Origin: Amorphoplanes digitatis
GTDB lineage: Bacteria; Actinomycetota; Actinomycetes; Mycobacteriales; Micromonosporaceae
Reading direction: 5' to 3'
DNA length: 64,000 nt
Assembly: GCF_014205335.1 (NCBI RefSeq)
Contig: NZ_JACHNH010000001.1
Coordinates: 3,404,501 to 3,468,500, forward strand
The notes beneath the pieces were generated by a model. That model saw nothing but the letters and a program-made list of their open reading frames with translations, had not been told where the DNA came from and made no database searches. Below are positions 32,500 through 42,056 of this stretch, one piece after another. Position 1 is the stretch's first letter. Each line of letters begins with the position of its first letter. Both the position numbers and the translations under genes were made by a program.

Positions 32500-33975
32500 T
32501 CAGGCGGCCGCCAGCTCCTCCAGCGTCGCCCGCGCGCCCTTGGTGTGCAGGGAGGCCAGCACCGAGGCGTACGCGGACACGAACCGCTCGTTGTCGACCA
32601 GGTCGCCGAAGAGGTCCCGGTTCCGGATGAAGGCCAGCGGGTCCTCGCCCGAGCGCCGCGCCGCGGCGACCAGGGTGTCCCGGAGCCGGTCCACCACCTC
32701 GATGGGCCGGCCCTGCTCGTCGACGCCCTCGGCGTACCGGGCCCAGCTCGCCACGACGGCGGTGGCGCGCAGGATCTCGCCGCCGGTTTCGAGGTTGTGC
32801 CGGATCACGGGCAGCAGCCACTTCGGAATGCGGTCGGAGCTCTCCGCGCAGAGCCGCGCCACGGTGTCCTTCACCCGGGCGTTGGAGAACCGGTCGATGA
32901 GCTGGTGCCGGTACTCGTCGAGGTCGATGCCCGGCACCGGCTCCAGCGTCGGGGTGGCCTCGGCGTCCATGTACGCCAGCAGGAAGTCCGCGAACAGCCG
33001 GTCCTGCGCGACGTCGTGGACCAGCCGGTAGCCGGCCAGGTAGCCGAAGTAGCAGAGCGCCTGGTGGCTTGCGTTGAGCAGGCGCAGCTTCATCAGCTCG
33101 TACGGCTCGACGTCCTCGACGACCTGCACGCCCGCATCGTCGAACGGTGGCCGGCCGAGCGGGAACCGGTCCTCGAGCGCCCACTGTGTGAACGGCTCGC
33201 AGACCACCGGCCACGCGTCGTCGACGCCGAACCGGGTGCGGACCAGCTCGCGGTCGTCGTCGGTGGTCACCGGGGTGATCCGGTCGACCATGCTGTTCGG
33301 GAAGGCGACGTGCTCCTGCACCCAGGCGCCGAGCCCGGGGTCGAGCAGGGTGGCGAAGGCGACGAAGCTGCGGCGGGCGACGTGGCCGTTGCCCTGGATG
33401 TTGTCGCAGCTCATGATCGTGAACGGGTCCAGGCCGCGCTCGCGGCGCCGGGCCAGCGCCGCGGTGATCAGGCCGAAGGTGGTACTCGGCGCGGCGCCGG
33501 GCGTGAGGTCGTGCCGCACGCCGGGGTCGTCGGCGAGGAAGTCGCCGGTGACCGCGTTGATGTTGTAGCCGCCCTCGGTGATGGTCAGCGAGACGATCCG
33601 TACGCCGGGTGAGGCCATCTTCTCGATCACGGCTTCCGGGTCGTCCGGTGCGAAGAGGTACTCCCTGATCGAGCCGATCACCCGCGGCTCGAGCGTGCCG
33701 TCGGGCGCCTTGATCACCAGGGTGTACAGCCCGTCCTGCGCGCCGAGCGCCTCCTGCATGCGCCGGTCGGCGGGCATGACGCCGACGCCGCAGATCGCCC
33801 AGTCCAGCGCCGTGCCCGCGTTCATCAGGCGATCCAGGTACATCGCCTGGTGCGCCCGGTGGAAGCCGCCGACGCCGAAGTGGACGATCCCGGTGCGCAG
33901 CGCGCCCCGGTCGTAGGCGGGTGCGGGCAGGCCGTCCGGCAGGGACGGCAGACTCTTGGCATTGAGCGGCAACAT
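32500..33975 (-). CDS. Mannitol/polyol 2-dehydrogenase family protein
   Basis: 491 aa, ATG with GGAGG upstream. Long-chain polyol dehydrogenase pattern: GIVHFGVGGFHRAHQAMYLDRL (nucleotide-binding N-terminus), SLTITEGGYNIN, TIMSCDNIQGNG, FPNSMVDRITPVT, and the catalytic region EPFTQWALEDRFPLGRPPF followed by KLRLLNASHQALCY. NAD-dependent oxidation of mannitol or a related alditol to the ketose is expected; the exact polyol is uncertain. Monocistronic. Confidence 0.9.
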   Translation of the reverse strand: MLPLNAKSLPSLPDGLPAPAYDRGALRTGIVHFGVGGFHRAHQAMYLDRLMNAGTALDWAICGVGVMPADRRMQEALGAQDGLYTLVIKAPDGTLEPRVIGSIREYLFAPDDPEAVIEKMASPGVRIVSLTITEGGYNINAVTGDFLADDPGVRHDLTPGAAPSTTFGLITAALARRRERGLDPFTIMSCDNIQGNGHVARRSFVAFATLLDPGLGAWVQEHVAFPNSMVDRITPVTTDDDRELVRTRFGVDDAWPVVCEPFTQWALEDRFPLGRPPFDDAGVQVVEDVEPYELMKLRLLNASHQALCYFGYLAGYRLVHDVAQDRLFADFLLAYMDAEATPTLEPVPGIDLDEYRHQLIDRFSNARVKDTVARLCAESSDRIPKWLLPVIRHNLETGGEILRATAVVASWARYAEGVDEQGRPIEVVDRLRDTLVAAARRSGEDPLAFIRNRDLFGDLVDNERFVSAYASVLASLHTKGARATLEELAAA

Positions 33976-34083
33976 CGGTGTTTCCTCCCAGCGCGGCTGA
34001 CGGGTCCGAGGTCCTCAGCATCCCGTGAGCCCGCGCGCCGGGCACTTCGTACCGAATCTTTCGCATTGTCCGTGAACACTGGC

Positions 34084-34117
34084 AACGGCCCGGTGGCAGA
34101 TCGCCACCGGGCCGTTT
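34084..34117 (-). terminator. Strong hairpin terminator after aceA-aceB
   Basis: Perfect 14-bp stem AACGGCCCGGTGGC with complementary arm 34103-34116 around a 5-nt loop, 28 bp downstream of the aceB stop on the minus strand. No long T-run, as is common in actinobacteria. Confidence 0.8.
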
Positions 34118-34144
34118 CGGAAGGGCCAATTTCCGCTTAGGGCG

Positions 34145-35740
34145 TCAGACCGACACCGCCGGCGCGAGCTTGCCGCCGGTCATGTGCCGCAGGTACGCCG
34201 GCAGGGTGAGGAACTCCGGGCAGGTCCGCTCGGAGAGCAGGACCGTCAGCAGCGTCCGGGCCTGCCCGAAGCGCCGCGCGGCGTCCTCGTCCAGGGCGCC
34301 GGTCTCGGCCAGCACGTCGAGCTCCTCGCGCAGCATCCGGGTGACCAGCCCGGCCGTGATCGGCACGCCGTAGTCGGTCGGGGTGCCCGTCGAGATCCAC
34401 TGCCAGAGCTGGGTCCGGCAGATCTCGGCGGTCGCCGCGTCCTCCATCAGGCCGCCGAGCGCCACCGCGCCGCGCCCGCCGAGCCAGGCCGCCACGTAGC
34501 GCAGTGCCACGCTGACGTTGGTCCGCAGCGCGACCTCGCTGACCGAGACGGCGGTGGCCCGCACGTCCAGCAACTCCTTGGCCGTGACCCGGACGTCGTC
34601 GCGCTTGCGCACGATCTGGTTCGGCTCGAAGCCGAGCCACTGGTCGAAGACCTCCTTGCAGGTCTCGACCAGGCCGGGGTGTGCGACCCAGGAGCCGTCG
34701 AAGCCGTCGCCGACCTCGCGCCGCTTGTCCTGGCGGACCTGGTTCAGCGCCCGCTTCGCGGCCACCGGGTCCCGGCTGGGCACGACGGCGGCCATGCCGC
34801 CGATCGCGTGCGCCCCGCGCCGGTGACAGGTCCGGACCAGCAACTCCGTGTACGCCCGCATGAACGGTGCCGTCATCGTCACCTGCGACCGCTCCGGCAG
34901 CACCACGTCGGGGCGGTTCTTGATCATGCTGAACAGGTAGTCCCACCGGCCCGCGTTGAGCCCCGCCGAGTGCTCGCGCAGCTCGTAGAGGATCTCCTCC
35001 ATCTCGAAGGCGGCGGTGATCGTCTCGATCAGCACCGTCGCGCGGATCGTGCCGCGGGGGATACCCAGCAGGTTCTGCGCGAAGACGAAGACGTCGTTCC
35101 AGAGCCGCGCCTCGAGGTGGCTCTCGAGCTTGGGCAGGTAGAAGTACGGGCCGCTACCGCGGTCGATCTGCTTCTGCCCGCAGTGGAACAGGTACAGGCC
35201 GAAGTCGAACAGCGAGGCCGAGACCGCACGCCCGCCGATGCGCACGTGGCACTCCGGCAGGTGCCAGCCGCGCGGCCGCACCATGACGGTCGGCAGCTCG
35301 TCGCCGACCCGGTACTGCCGCCCGTCGGGCGCCGTGTAGTCCAGCTTGCCGTCCAGCGCATCCCGTAGGTTGCGCTGGCCTGAGACGACGTTGTCCCAGG
35401 TCGGCGCGGTAGCGTCCTCGAAGTCGGCCATCCACACCTTCGCGCCGGAGTTCAGCGCGTTGATGGTCATCTTCCGCTCCGGCGGGCCGGTGATCTCCAC
35501 CCGCCGGTCGGTCAGGTCCTCGGCGGGGGGTGCCACGGACCAGGTGTCGTCGATGCGGATCTGCTTGGTCGACTCGAGGAAGTCCAGCTCCGTGGTGCGG
35601 GTCGCCCGGCGACGCCGGCGCCGTTCCAGGAGCTGGACCCGTCGCGCGCCGAACTCCCGGTCCAGCGCCACGACGAATTCGATCGCCTCGGGGGTGAGGA
35701 TGTCGGTGTAGTCGGACGCCGCGACGGTCACAGTTTCCAT
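34145..35740 (-). CDS. aceB: Malate synthase A
   Basis: 531 aa. The malate synthase A signature is clear: MADFEDATAPTWDNVVSGQ, VRPRGWHLPECHVRIGG, PYFYLPKLESHLEARLWNDV, GTIRATVLIETITAAFEMEE and SWVAHPGLVETCKEVFDQWL. It condenses glyoxylate with acetyl-CoA to malate in the glyoxylate shunt. The start ATG at 35740 shares a base with the aceA stop (TGATG), so the two are one operon in the order aceA-aceB, ended by the hairpin at 34084-34117. A RamB-like regulator is encoded divergently. Confidence 0.97.
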   Translation of the reverse strand: METVTVAASDYTDILTPEAIEFVVALDREFGARRVQLLERRRRRRATRTTELDFLESTKQIRIDDTWSVAPPAEDLTDRRVEITGPPERKMTINALNSGAKVWMADFEDATAPTWDNVVSGQRNLRDALDGKLDYTAPDGRQYRVGDELPTVMVRPRGWHLPECHVRIGGRAVSASLFDFGLYLFHCGQKQIDRGSGPYFYLPKLESHLEARLWNDVFVFAQNLLGIPRGTIRATVLIETITAAFEMEEILYELREHSAGLNAGRWDYLFSMIKNRPDVVLPERSQVTMTAPFMRAYTELLVRTCHRRGAHAIGGMAAVVPSRDPVAAKRALNQVRQDKRREVGDGFDGSWVAHPGLVETCKEVFDQWLGFEPNQIVRKRDDVRVTAKELLDVRATAVSVSEVALRTNVSVALRYVAAWLGGRGAVALGGLMEDAATAEICRTQLWQWISTGTPTDYGVPITAGLVTRMLREELDVLAETGALDEDAARRFGQARTLLTVLLSERTCPEFLTLPAYLRHMTGGKLAPAVSV

Positions 35741-37029
35741 CAGAATTGCTCCGCTTCGGTCGAGCCGGACAGCGCGGTGGTGGAGCTCTCCGGGTTCAGC
35801 GCCGTCGAGACGGCGTCGAAGTAGCCGGTGCCGACCTCAGCCTGGTGCTTGGTCGCCGTGTAGCCGTTGGCCTCGGCCGCGAACTCGGCCTCCTGCAACT
35901 TCACGTACGCGCTCATGCCGGTCTCGCCGTAGCCCTTGGCCAGCTCGAACATCGAGTGGTTGAGGGCGTGGAAGCCGGCGAGCGTGACGAACTGGAACTT
36001 GTAGCCCATCGCGCCGAGCTCCTTCTGGAACCGGGCGATGTCGGCGTCGTCGAGGTTGCGCTTCCAGTTGAACGACGGCGAGCAGTTGTACGCGAGCATC
36101 TTGCCCGGGTGCTCCTTGTGCACTGCCTCGGCGAAGGAGCGGGCGAACTCCATGTCCGGCTTGCCGGTCTCGCACCAGATGAGGTCGGCGTACTCGGCGT
36201 AGGCGACACCGCGGGCGATGGCGGCGTCCGGGCCGCTGCGCACCCGGAAGAAGCCCTCGGCGGTGCGCTCGCCGGTCAGGAACGGGCGGTCGCGCTCGTC
36301 CACGTCGGTGGTGAGCAGGTCCGCCGCCAGGGCGTCGGTGCGGGCGATGATGAGGCTGGGCACGCCGGCCACGTCGGCGGCGAGGCGGGCGGCGTTCAGC
36401 GTGCGGATGTGCTGGGCCGTCGGGATCAGCACCTTTCCGCCGAGGTGGCCGCACTTCTTCTCCGACGCGAGCTGGTCCTCCCAGTGCACGCCCGCCGCGC
36501 CCGCGGCGATCATGGCCTTCATCAGCTCGAACGCGTTGAGCGGGCCACCGAAGCCGGCCTCGGCGTCGGCGACGATCGGGGCCAGCCAGTCACGCTCGTT
36601 CTTGCCGGCCGCGTTGTCGATCTGGTCGGCGCGCAGCAGCGCGTTGTTGATGCGGCGCACCACCGCCGGCACCGAGTTGGCCGGGTAGAGGCTCTGGTCC
36701 GGGTAGGTGTGCCCGGACAGGTTCGCGTCGGCCGCCACCTGCCAGCCGGACAGGTAGATCGCCTTGAGCCCGGCCCGGACCTGCTGCACGGCCTGGCCGC
36801 CGGTCATGGCGCCGAGCGCGTTGATGTAGTCCTCGTTGTGCAGCAGGTCCCAGAGCCGGCGGGCGCCCCGCTCGGCGAGGGTGTGCTGCTCCTGGACGGT
36901 GCCACGAAGCTTGACGACGTCCTGCGCCGTGTAGCTGCGGCGCACGCCAAGCCAACGGGGATCGCCGGCCCACGCCCGAGTGAGGTCCGCTGCGGTACCG
37001 CCCCTGACTTCGGTCAGCTGATCAGTCAT
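35740..37029 (-). CDS. aceA: Isocitrate lyase
   Basis: 429 aa. Isocitrate lyase signature with the catalytic KKCGHLGGK loop, [32 protein letters not shown] and [13 protein letters not shown]. It splits isocitrate into succinate and glyoxylate for growth on acetate or fatty acids. First gene of the aceA-aceB operon. Its upstream region carries three 11-bp direct repeats and it faces a RamB-type regulator gene, so acetate-responsive control is likely. Confidence 0.98.
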   Translation of the reverse strand: MTDQLTEVRGGTAADLTRAWAGDPRWLGVRRSYTAQDVVKLRGTVQEQHTLAERGARRLWDLLHNEDYINALGAMTGGQAVQQVRAGLKAIYLSGWQVAADANLSGHTYPDQSLYPANSVPAVVRRINNALLRADQIDNAAGKNERDWLAPIVADAEAGFGGPLNAFELMKAMIAAGAAGVHWEDQLASEKKCGHLGGKVLIPTAQHIRTLNAARLAADVAGVPSLIIARTDALAADLLTTDVDERDRPFLTGERTAEGFFRVRSGPDAAIARGVAYAEYADLIWCETGKPDMEFARSFAEAVHKEHPGKMLAYNCSPSFNWKRNLDDADIARFQKELGAMGYKFQFVTLAGFHALNHSMFELAKGYGETGMSAYVKLQEAEFAAEANGYTATKHQAEVGTGYFDAVSTALNPESSTTALSGSTEAEQF

Positions 37030-37055
37030 GTGAATTAGCCCTTCGGTGCTTTGCC

Positions 37056-37093
37056 TTGGTGCCTGGCTTGTTGGTGCCTGGCTTGGTGCCTGG
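37056..37093. repeat. Three direct repeats TTGGTGCCTGG between aceA and ramB
   Basis: Copies at 37056-37066, 37071-37081 and 37083-37093, with start-to-start distances of 15 and 12 bp, 27-64 bp upstream of the aceA start. They could be regulator half-sites in the aceA 5' region. They do not match the corynebacterial RamB consensus as I remember it. The rest of the 37030-37185 gap holds the divergent promoters. Confidence 0.8.
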
Positions 37094-37185
37094 GTGGAAG
37101 AAGTTCACTGTCACGCAGGGTGCAAGCCCTAAAGAAGGCACTTGTGAGGAGAAGAATCGAGAATCTTCTGCTAGCGTCAAAACCT

Positions 37186-38637
37186 ATGACGGCTTCACCT
37201 TCCGACGCCACGGTCGACCTCGTGACGCTCGGGCAGCGCCTGCGGCACCAGCGCCGCGCCAAGGGCATGACCCTCGATCAGCTCAGCGCGGCGGTCGGCC
37301 GCGCGCCCTCGCAGCTCTCGCTGATCGAGAACGGCAAGCGGGAGCCGAAGCTCAGCGTGCTACAGGCGATCGCGGGTGCTCTTGGCGTACAGATGCAGGA
37401 TCTTCTGCGGCCCGAGGCGCCGAGCCGGCGCGCCGGGCTCGAGATCGAGCTGGCCCATTTTCAGCGGGAGTCGGCCTACGCGGCGCTCGGCCTGCCGACG
37501 GTGCGTGCCGGGCGGCGGCTGCCGGCCGACGCGCTGGAGTCGCTGATCGGGCTGCACCGGGAGCTGACCCGGCTGCTCACCGAGCAGAGCGCCACCCCGG
37601 AGGTGGCCCGCCGGGCCAACCAGCAGCTGCGGGTCGAGATGCGCGAGCGCGACAACTACTTCGAGTACATCGAGCAGGCCGCGGCGAAGGTGCTCCAGTC
37701 GGTGCGGCACACCACCGGCCCGCTGTCGCAGCGCGGCATCCTCGACATCGCCGCGCAGCTGGGCTTCTCGTTGCACTACGTGAGCGACCTGCCCGGCTCG
37801 GCACGCTCGGTGACCGACCTGCGCAACCGCCGGATCTACCTGCCGCAGGTGGCCAGCGGCAAGGGACACGACCCGCGCGCGGTGGTGCTCCAGACGCTCG
37901 GCCACTTCGTGCTCGGCCACAACGACCCGGGCGGCTACCGCGACTTCCTGCGCCAGCGGGTCGAGGTGAACTACTTCGCGGCGGCGCTGCTGATGCCGGA
38001 GAAGTTCGCGACCGAGTTCCTGCGCGACGCGAAGGCCGACCGGGCGCTGGCCATCGACGACTTCCGCGACGCGTTCGGCGTCTCCTACGAGACCGCGGCG
38101 CACCGCTTCACCAACCTGGTGACACACCACTTCGGCATCCCGGTCCACTTCGCCCGGGTGCACGAGAGCGGCACGGTCTACAAGGCGTACGAGAACGACG
38201 ACGTCCGCTTCCCGACGGATGTCACCGGGGCGATCGAGGGCCAGCACGTCTGTCGCAAGTGGGCGTCGCGCACGGTGTTCGCCGCCGACGACCCGTACTC
38301 GTCGTTCTACCAGTTCACCGACACCGGCTCCGGCACCTACTGGTGCACGGTGCACGTGGAGTCGACCCGCTCCGGCGAGTTCTCGGTGACGGTGGGCACG
38401 CCGTACGAGCACGCGCGCTGGTTCCGCGGCGGCGACACCACCCGGCGCACCGTCTCGAGCTGCCCGGACCCGAACTGCTGCCGCCGCCCGCCGGCGGAGC
38501 TCGTCGACCGCTGGGGCGGGCAGGCCTGGCCCAGCGCCCGGGTCCACTCGCACCTGCTGGCGGCGCTGCCGCCCGGCACCTTCCCGGGCGTCGACGCACA
38601 GGACGTCTACGAGTTCCTGCAGCGCCGTTCAGAGTGA
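37186..38637 (+). CDS. ramB: RamB/ScfR-family regulator of acetate metabolism
   Basis: 483 aa from ATG 37186 (MTASPSDATVDLVTLGQRL). N-terminal Cro/CI HTH at about 12-66 (LDQLSAAVGRAPSQLSLIENGKRE), IrrE/DUF955 domain with degenerate peptidase motif (LGHFVLGHND) and VNYFAAALLMPEKF, then the C-terminal short-chain fatty acyl regulator domain with Cys-rich end (CPDPNCCRR). RamB represses glyoxylate genes in corynebacteria and is autoregulated; its divergent position to aceA-aceB fits. No SD: a TAGCGT box at 37172-37177 lies 8 nt before the ATG, suggesting a leaderless mRNA. The longer frames from 37051 cover the repeat region and are rejected. Confidence 0.88.
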   Translation: MTASPSDATVDLVTLGQRLRHQRRAKGMTLDQLSAAVGRAPSQLSLIENGKREPKLSVLQAIAGALGVQMQDLLRPEAPSRRAGLEIELAHFQRESAYAALGLPTVRAGRRLPADALESLIGLHRELTRLLTEQSATPEVARRANQQLRVEMRERDNYFEYIEQAAAKVLQSVRHTTGPLSQRGILDIAAQLGFSLHYVSDLPGSARSVTDLRNRRIYLPQVASGKGHDPRAVVLQTLGHFVLGHNDPGGYRDFLRQRVEVNYFAAALLMPEKFATEFLRDAKADRALAIDDFRDAFGVSYETAAHRFTNLVTHHFGIPVHFARVHESGTVYKAYENDDVRFPTDVTGAIEGQHVCRKWASRTVFAADDPYSSFYQFTDTGSGTYWCTVHVESTRSGEFSVTVGTPYEHARWFRGGDTTRRTVSSCPDPNCCRRPPAELVDRWGGQAWPSARVHSHLLAALPPGTFPGVDAQDVYEFLQRRSE

Positions 38638-39402
38638 CGCGACGAACAGGTCGACCTCTATCGGCGCGGCGACGGCACCGGCCGGGTCGACGAACGGCGC
38701 CATCGCGGTGCGGCAGCCGGCCACGATCCGGTCGTGCGTCGCCCGGTCGACGCCGTCCGCGATCGGCAGCAGCTCGGCCGTGAGGAACGTGTCGAGGTCG
38801 TCCATCCGGGTCGCGTCCCGCCACCTCTCGTGGCGCTCGACGCGCAGGCCGGCCGCGGCGAACAGCGCCGGCTCGCCGGCGCCGAAGTAGCCGCCGATCA
38901 GGTCGAGCGCCGCGGTCCCGGCGTGCCGGGCCACCACCTCGGTCAGCGCCACGTAGCCCGGGCTGGCGGCCAGCCGTCCCGGCACCTGCACCACGACGCG
39001 CCCCCGCGGGCCGGCGACCCGGCCCATCTCGCGCAGCGCGGCCACCCGGTCGGCGAAGAACATCAGGGCGGCCTGCGACGCCACCACGTCGAACGAGGCG
39101 TCGCCGAAGGGCAGGACGCCCGCGTCGCCGGTCAGCCAGCGCAGGTCCGGCCGGACCCGGCGGGCCACGGCGAGCATCGCCTCGCCGCGGTCCAGCCCGA
39201 CGACGCCGCCGGGCCCGGCCCGGTCGGCGGCGGTCCGCGCCACGATGCCGGTGCCGCACCCGACATCCAGGATCGACGACCCGGGTACGGGCGCGGCGGC
39301 GTCCACCAGCCGTCGCGCCCAGCCGGCGAAGAGCGCCGGCACGAAGGTCGACTCGTAGAACTCGGCGGCCCGCGCCGACAACGCATACGTCTGCTCGGTC
39401 AT
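38629..39402 (-). CDS. SAM-dependent methyltransferase (class I)
   Basis: 257 aa from ATG 39402 (MTEQTYALSARAAEFYESTF). Methyltransf_11 pattern with SAM-binding motif I ILDVGCGTGIVARTA, motif II (GLDRGEAML), and FDVVASQAALMFFAD, PRGRVVVQVPG. Resembles UbiE-like small-molecule methyltransferases; substrate unknown. It converges on ramB with a 9-bp overlap and is divergent from the HxlR regulator gene, which probably controls it. Confidence 0.87.
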   Translation of the reverse strand: MTEQTYALSARAAEFYESTFVPALFAGWARRLVDAAAPVPGSSILDVGCGTGIVARTAADRAGPGGVVGLDRGEAMLAVARRVRPDLRWLTGDAGVLPFGDASFDVVASQAALMFFADRVAALREMGRVAGPRGRVVVQVPGRLAASPGYVALTEVVARHAGTAALDLIGGYFGAGEPALFAAAGLRVERHERWRDATRMDDLDTFLTAELLPIADGVDRATHDRIVAGCRTAMAPFVDPAGAVAAPIEVDLFVASL

Positions 39403-39488
39403 GCCCTCACGCAACCACCGCCTCCAGGGGCCGGAAAGTTCGAAGAACGAACTTCCCCCGCCCGGCCGCCGGGGCGCAGGGTGGGTGG

Positions 39489-40148
39489 ATGCGAGGCTAC
39501 GGGCAGTACTGTCCACTGGCGCTGGCCGCCGAGGTCTTCGCCGAGCGCTGGACACCGATCATCATCCGGAACCTCTCGCTCGGCTGCACCCACTTCAACG
39601 AGATCCTCGACGGCGCGCCGGGGCTGTCGCGCAGCGTCCTCTCGCAGCGGCTGCGCCTGCTCGAGCGCACCGGCGTGGTCGGCAGGACGCGGACCGGCAG
39701 GTCCACCGCGTACGGCCTGACCGTCAGCGGCCGCGAGCTCGCCGGGGTCTGCCTGGCGCTGGGCGCCTGGGGCGCGCGCTGGCGCCAGGTCCGGCCCGAG
39801 GACCAGGATCCCTACCTGGCGCTGTGGACCCTGTCGAGGATGATCGACCCGGCCACGCTGCCGCGCCCGCGGGTGGTCGTCCTCTTCCACATCACCGGTC
39901 ACCGCGCGCCGAACCGCTTCTGGCTGGTCCTGGCTGCGACCGGCAACGAGGTCTGCGTCAGCGCGCCGGGCTACCCCGAGGACGGCCAGGTCACCACGGA
40001 CGTCGCCGGCCTGGTCCGCTGGTACGCGGGCGAGGCGACCCTCGGCGCGGTGCAGCGCGCCGGCGGCATGGCGGTGCGCGCGCCGGGCTGGCTGGTGCGG
40101 GAGCTGGCCGGCTGGGGCGCGCTCAGCCCGTACGCCCGGACGGGCTGA
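39489..40148 (+). CDS. HxlR-family winged-helix regulator with C-terminal extension
   Basis: 219 aa. HxlR fold at residues about 5-100: YGQYCPLALAAEVFAERWTP, FNEILDGAPGLSRSVLSQRLRLLERTGVV. The approximately 110-residue extension (LFHITGHRAPNRFWLVLA, DVAGLVRWYAGEATL) resembles an SCP2/sterol-carrier-like ligand domain seen in some HxlR regulators. Divergent from the methyltransferase gene with an 86-bp gap. The 3' end overlaps the convergent deacetylase gene by 26 bp. Confidence 0.87.
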   Translation: MRGYGQYCPLALAAEVFAERWTPIIIRNLSLGCTHFNEILDGAPGLSRSVLSQRLRLLERTGVVGRTRTGRSTAYGLTVSGRELAGVCLALGAWGARWRQVRPEDQDPYLALWTLSRMIDPATLPRPRVVVLFHITGHRAPNRFWLVLAATGNEVCVSAPGYPEDGQVTTDVAGLVRWYAGEATLGAVQRAGGMAVRAPGWLVRELAGWGALSPYARTG

Positions 40149-41004
40149 CCCGGGCCGCCGGCCGGCGGGGGATGTAGTCCTCCAGCAGGGCCGGCGTCAG
40201 GCCGGCCCGGTGTATCGCGCGCAGCGCGGCCAGGAAGTCCTTCACGAACGCCGGGCGGAAGTGCATCAGGATGATGTCGCCGCGCTGGACCGCCTTCCCC
40301 TCCTGGTAGCGGACCTTGCCCTTGTGGACGGTCTCCTTCCACATGAAGGCCGCGTCGATGCCGCAGTCGTGCGCCGCGCGCAGGGTGGTGGCGTCCCGGG
40401 TGCCGAACGGTGGCCGGAACAGCACCGGCCGCCGCCCGTAGAGGTGGCCGAGGCGATCGGCCGACCCGCAGATCTCGTGGCTCTGGAACGCGTACGACCG
40501 GCCGCGCAGCTGAGGGTGGGTGATCGTGTGCGCCTCGATCACCGCGCCGTGCTGCTGTAGCCGGGCGAAGTACGGCTCGTCGTCGCGGATCGCGTCGGTG
40601 GTGAGAAAGAGGGTGACCGGTACGCGCGCGGCCGCGAGCAGTTTGGGCGCCTCGGGCGACCTGATGAAGCCGTCGTCGATGGTGATGAACGCGACCGGCT
40701 GGTCGGTCGGTATCCGCGACAGGTACGGCACGCTCCCGGACCTCGGCAGCGTGATGGGCCGCGGCGGCGGCGCCGGCGGGAAGACCGGGATGTCGGAGAG
40801 CGCCCAGCCGACCGGCGGCGGAGCCTGGGAGGCGGACGGCGCCGCCGGTGCCGCGAGGACCGGCCCCGGGCTCGCCGCCGGGCTCGGCGAGGCGGCCGGG
40901 CCCTGCGGCATGGCCTTCGCACCGCCCCGGCCTGCGGAGCAGCCGGTTGCCGGCAGCAGGGCGACGGCGGCGACCAGGGCGAGGACCCGGCGGTTCAAGA
41001 TCAC
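40123..41004 (-). CDS. Polysaccharide deacetylase (NodB) lipoprotein
   Basis: About 293 aa; start GTG 41004 (or GTG 41013). The signal ends in a lipobox (LLPATGC), so it is probably anchored outside the membrane. A Pro/Ala linker follows, then the NodB homology domain: FITIDDGF (motif 1 with the Asp pair), HTITHPQL (H-x3-H metal ligands), RPPFGTRD (motif 3) and ILMHFRPAF near the end. It removes acetyl or similar groups from peptidoglycan or another polysaccharide. Upstream, an AT-rich divergent region separates it from the LPMO gene. Confidence 0.87.
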   Translation of the reverse strand: MILNRRVLALVAAVALLPATGCSAGRGGAKAMPQGPAASPSPAASPGPVLAAPAAPSASQAPPPVGWALSDIPVFPPAPPPRPITLPRSGSVPYLSRIPTDQPVAFITIDDGFIRSPEAPKLLAAARVPVTLFLTTDAIRDDEPYFARLQQHGAVIEAHTITHPQLRGRSYAFQSHEICGSADRLGHLYGRRPVLFRPPFGTRDATTLRAAHDCGIDAAFMWKETVHKGKVRYQEGKAVQRGDIILMHFRPAFVKDFLAALRAIHRAGLTPALLEDYIPRRPAARVSPSGRTG

Positions 41005-41238
41005 ATTGACCACGGTAGCAACGCCCGCAAAGCGCGCAGCGCAGGCAAATCGGCACGGAACGCGATCGGGGCTGGTGAGGCATCGAAAAACTTCGTTAGG
41101 TCTATTTACTGTTAACAAGCTTTAACTTATGTTGAACGGACAGCCGACGGAGCTTTCCCATCGGGCGATCTCGATGCCCGCGGCAGGCCGGGAGCCCCCA
41201 CCCCGGCCTGCCGGCCCCCCCATGAAGAGGAGCGCTTC
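41005..41238. promoter_or_regulatory. Divergent promoter region between deacetylase and LPMO genes
   Basis: It holds the most AT-rich stretch of this area (41096-41132, including GTTAACAAGCTTTAAC), likely promoter DNA. A stem-loop GGCAGGCCGGG / CCCGGCCTGCC (41182-41192 and 41202-41212) lies in the LPMO 5' leader, 26 bp before the start codon. No known operator was recognised. Confidence 0.5.
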
Positions 41239-41982
41239 ATGAGACGAAGACTGACCCTGCCGATGCTGACCGTTGCCACGGTCGGCGCCTCGCTGTTCAT
41301 CGCCGTCGCGCCCGCCTCGGCGCACGGCTACATCTCCTCGCCGCCCAGCCGCCAGGCCAACTGCGCCAGCGGCGCGGTGGCCAACTGCGGCGACATCATC
41401 TACGAGCCGCAGAGCGTCGAGGCGGCCAAGGGCTCGATGCAGTGCAACGGCGGAGGCAGCCGCTTCGCCGTGCTCAACGACAACAGCCGGAACTGGCCCG
41501 CCGCGTCGGTCGGCCAGACGGTGACGTTCAACTGGGTGCTCACCGCCCGGCACTCCACCACCAACTGGGAGTACTTCATCGGCGGCACCCGGCTCGCCAA
41601 CTTCAACGACGGCGGCGCCCAGCCCGGCGCCACCAAGTCGCACACGGTCAGCATGGGCGGCTTCAGCGGCCGGCAGACCCTGCTGGCCAGGTGGAACATC
41701 GCGGACACCGCGATGGCGTTCTACTCCTGCGTGGACCTGAACATCGGCGGTGGCGGCGGCACCCCGCCGACCACGCCGCCCACCACCACCCCGCCGACGA
41801 ACCCGCCGACCAACCCGCCCACGACGCCGCCGCCGGCCGGTGGCACCTGGCGGGCCGGCACCGCGTACGCGGTCGGCAGCACCGTCACCTACGGCGGCCT
41901 CTCGTACCGGTGCCTGCAGGCGCACACCGCCCTCGCCGGCTGGGAGCCGCCGAACGTCCCGGCCCTCTGGGCCCGGATCTGA
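41239..41982 (+). CDS. AA10 lytic polysaccharide monooxygenase with C-terminal CBM5/12
   Basis: 247 aa. Signal peptide 1-28 ending APASA, so the mature protein starts with His29 (HGYISSPPSRQANC), the copper-binding histidine brace required in AA10. The second brace His is in LTARHSTTNWEYFI. A Pro/Thr-rich linker (about 172-200) joins a C-terminal CBM5/12 (WRAGTAYAVGSTVTYGGLSYRCLQ) typical for chitin or cellulose. It oxidatively cleaves crystalline chitin or cellulose and would work with enzymes such as the GH9 at 24.8 kb. SD GAGGAG is 7-8 nt upstream. Confidence 0.93.
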   Translation: MRRRLTLPMLTVATVGASLFIAVAPASAHGYISSPPSRQANCASGAVANCGDIIYEPQSVEAAKGSMQCNGGGSRFAVLNDNSRNWPAASVGQTVTFNWVLTARHSTTNWEYFIGGTRLANFNDGGAQPGATKSHTVSMGGFSGRQTLLARWNIADTAMAFYSCVDLNIGGGGGTPPTTPPTTTPPTNPPTNPPTTPPPAGGTWRAGTAYAVGSTVTYGGLSYRCLQAHTALAGWEPPNVPALWARI

Positions 41983-41993
41983 CCCGCACCATC

Positions 41994-42036
41994 GGACGGG
42001 TCCACCGCCGCCGGCGCGTGGACCCGTCCGGCTTTT
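41994..42036 (+). terminator. Intrinsic terminator after the LPMO gene
   Basis: Perfect 12-bp stem GGACGGGTCCAC (41994-42005) with its complement at 42018-42029, a GC-rich 12-nt loop, followed by GGCTTTT. It lies 12 bp after the LPMO stop and just before the DUF305 gene. Confidence 0.85.
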
Positions 42037-42056
42037 CCGCACCGGGAGGTTCGATC

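Noticed and set aside
30608..34129. 1173-aa minus-strand ORF
   Set aside because: Arg/Pro/Gly-rich shadow of mannitol dehydrogenase and the Ig-like protein in another frame.
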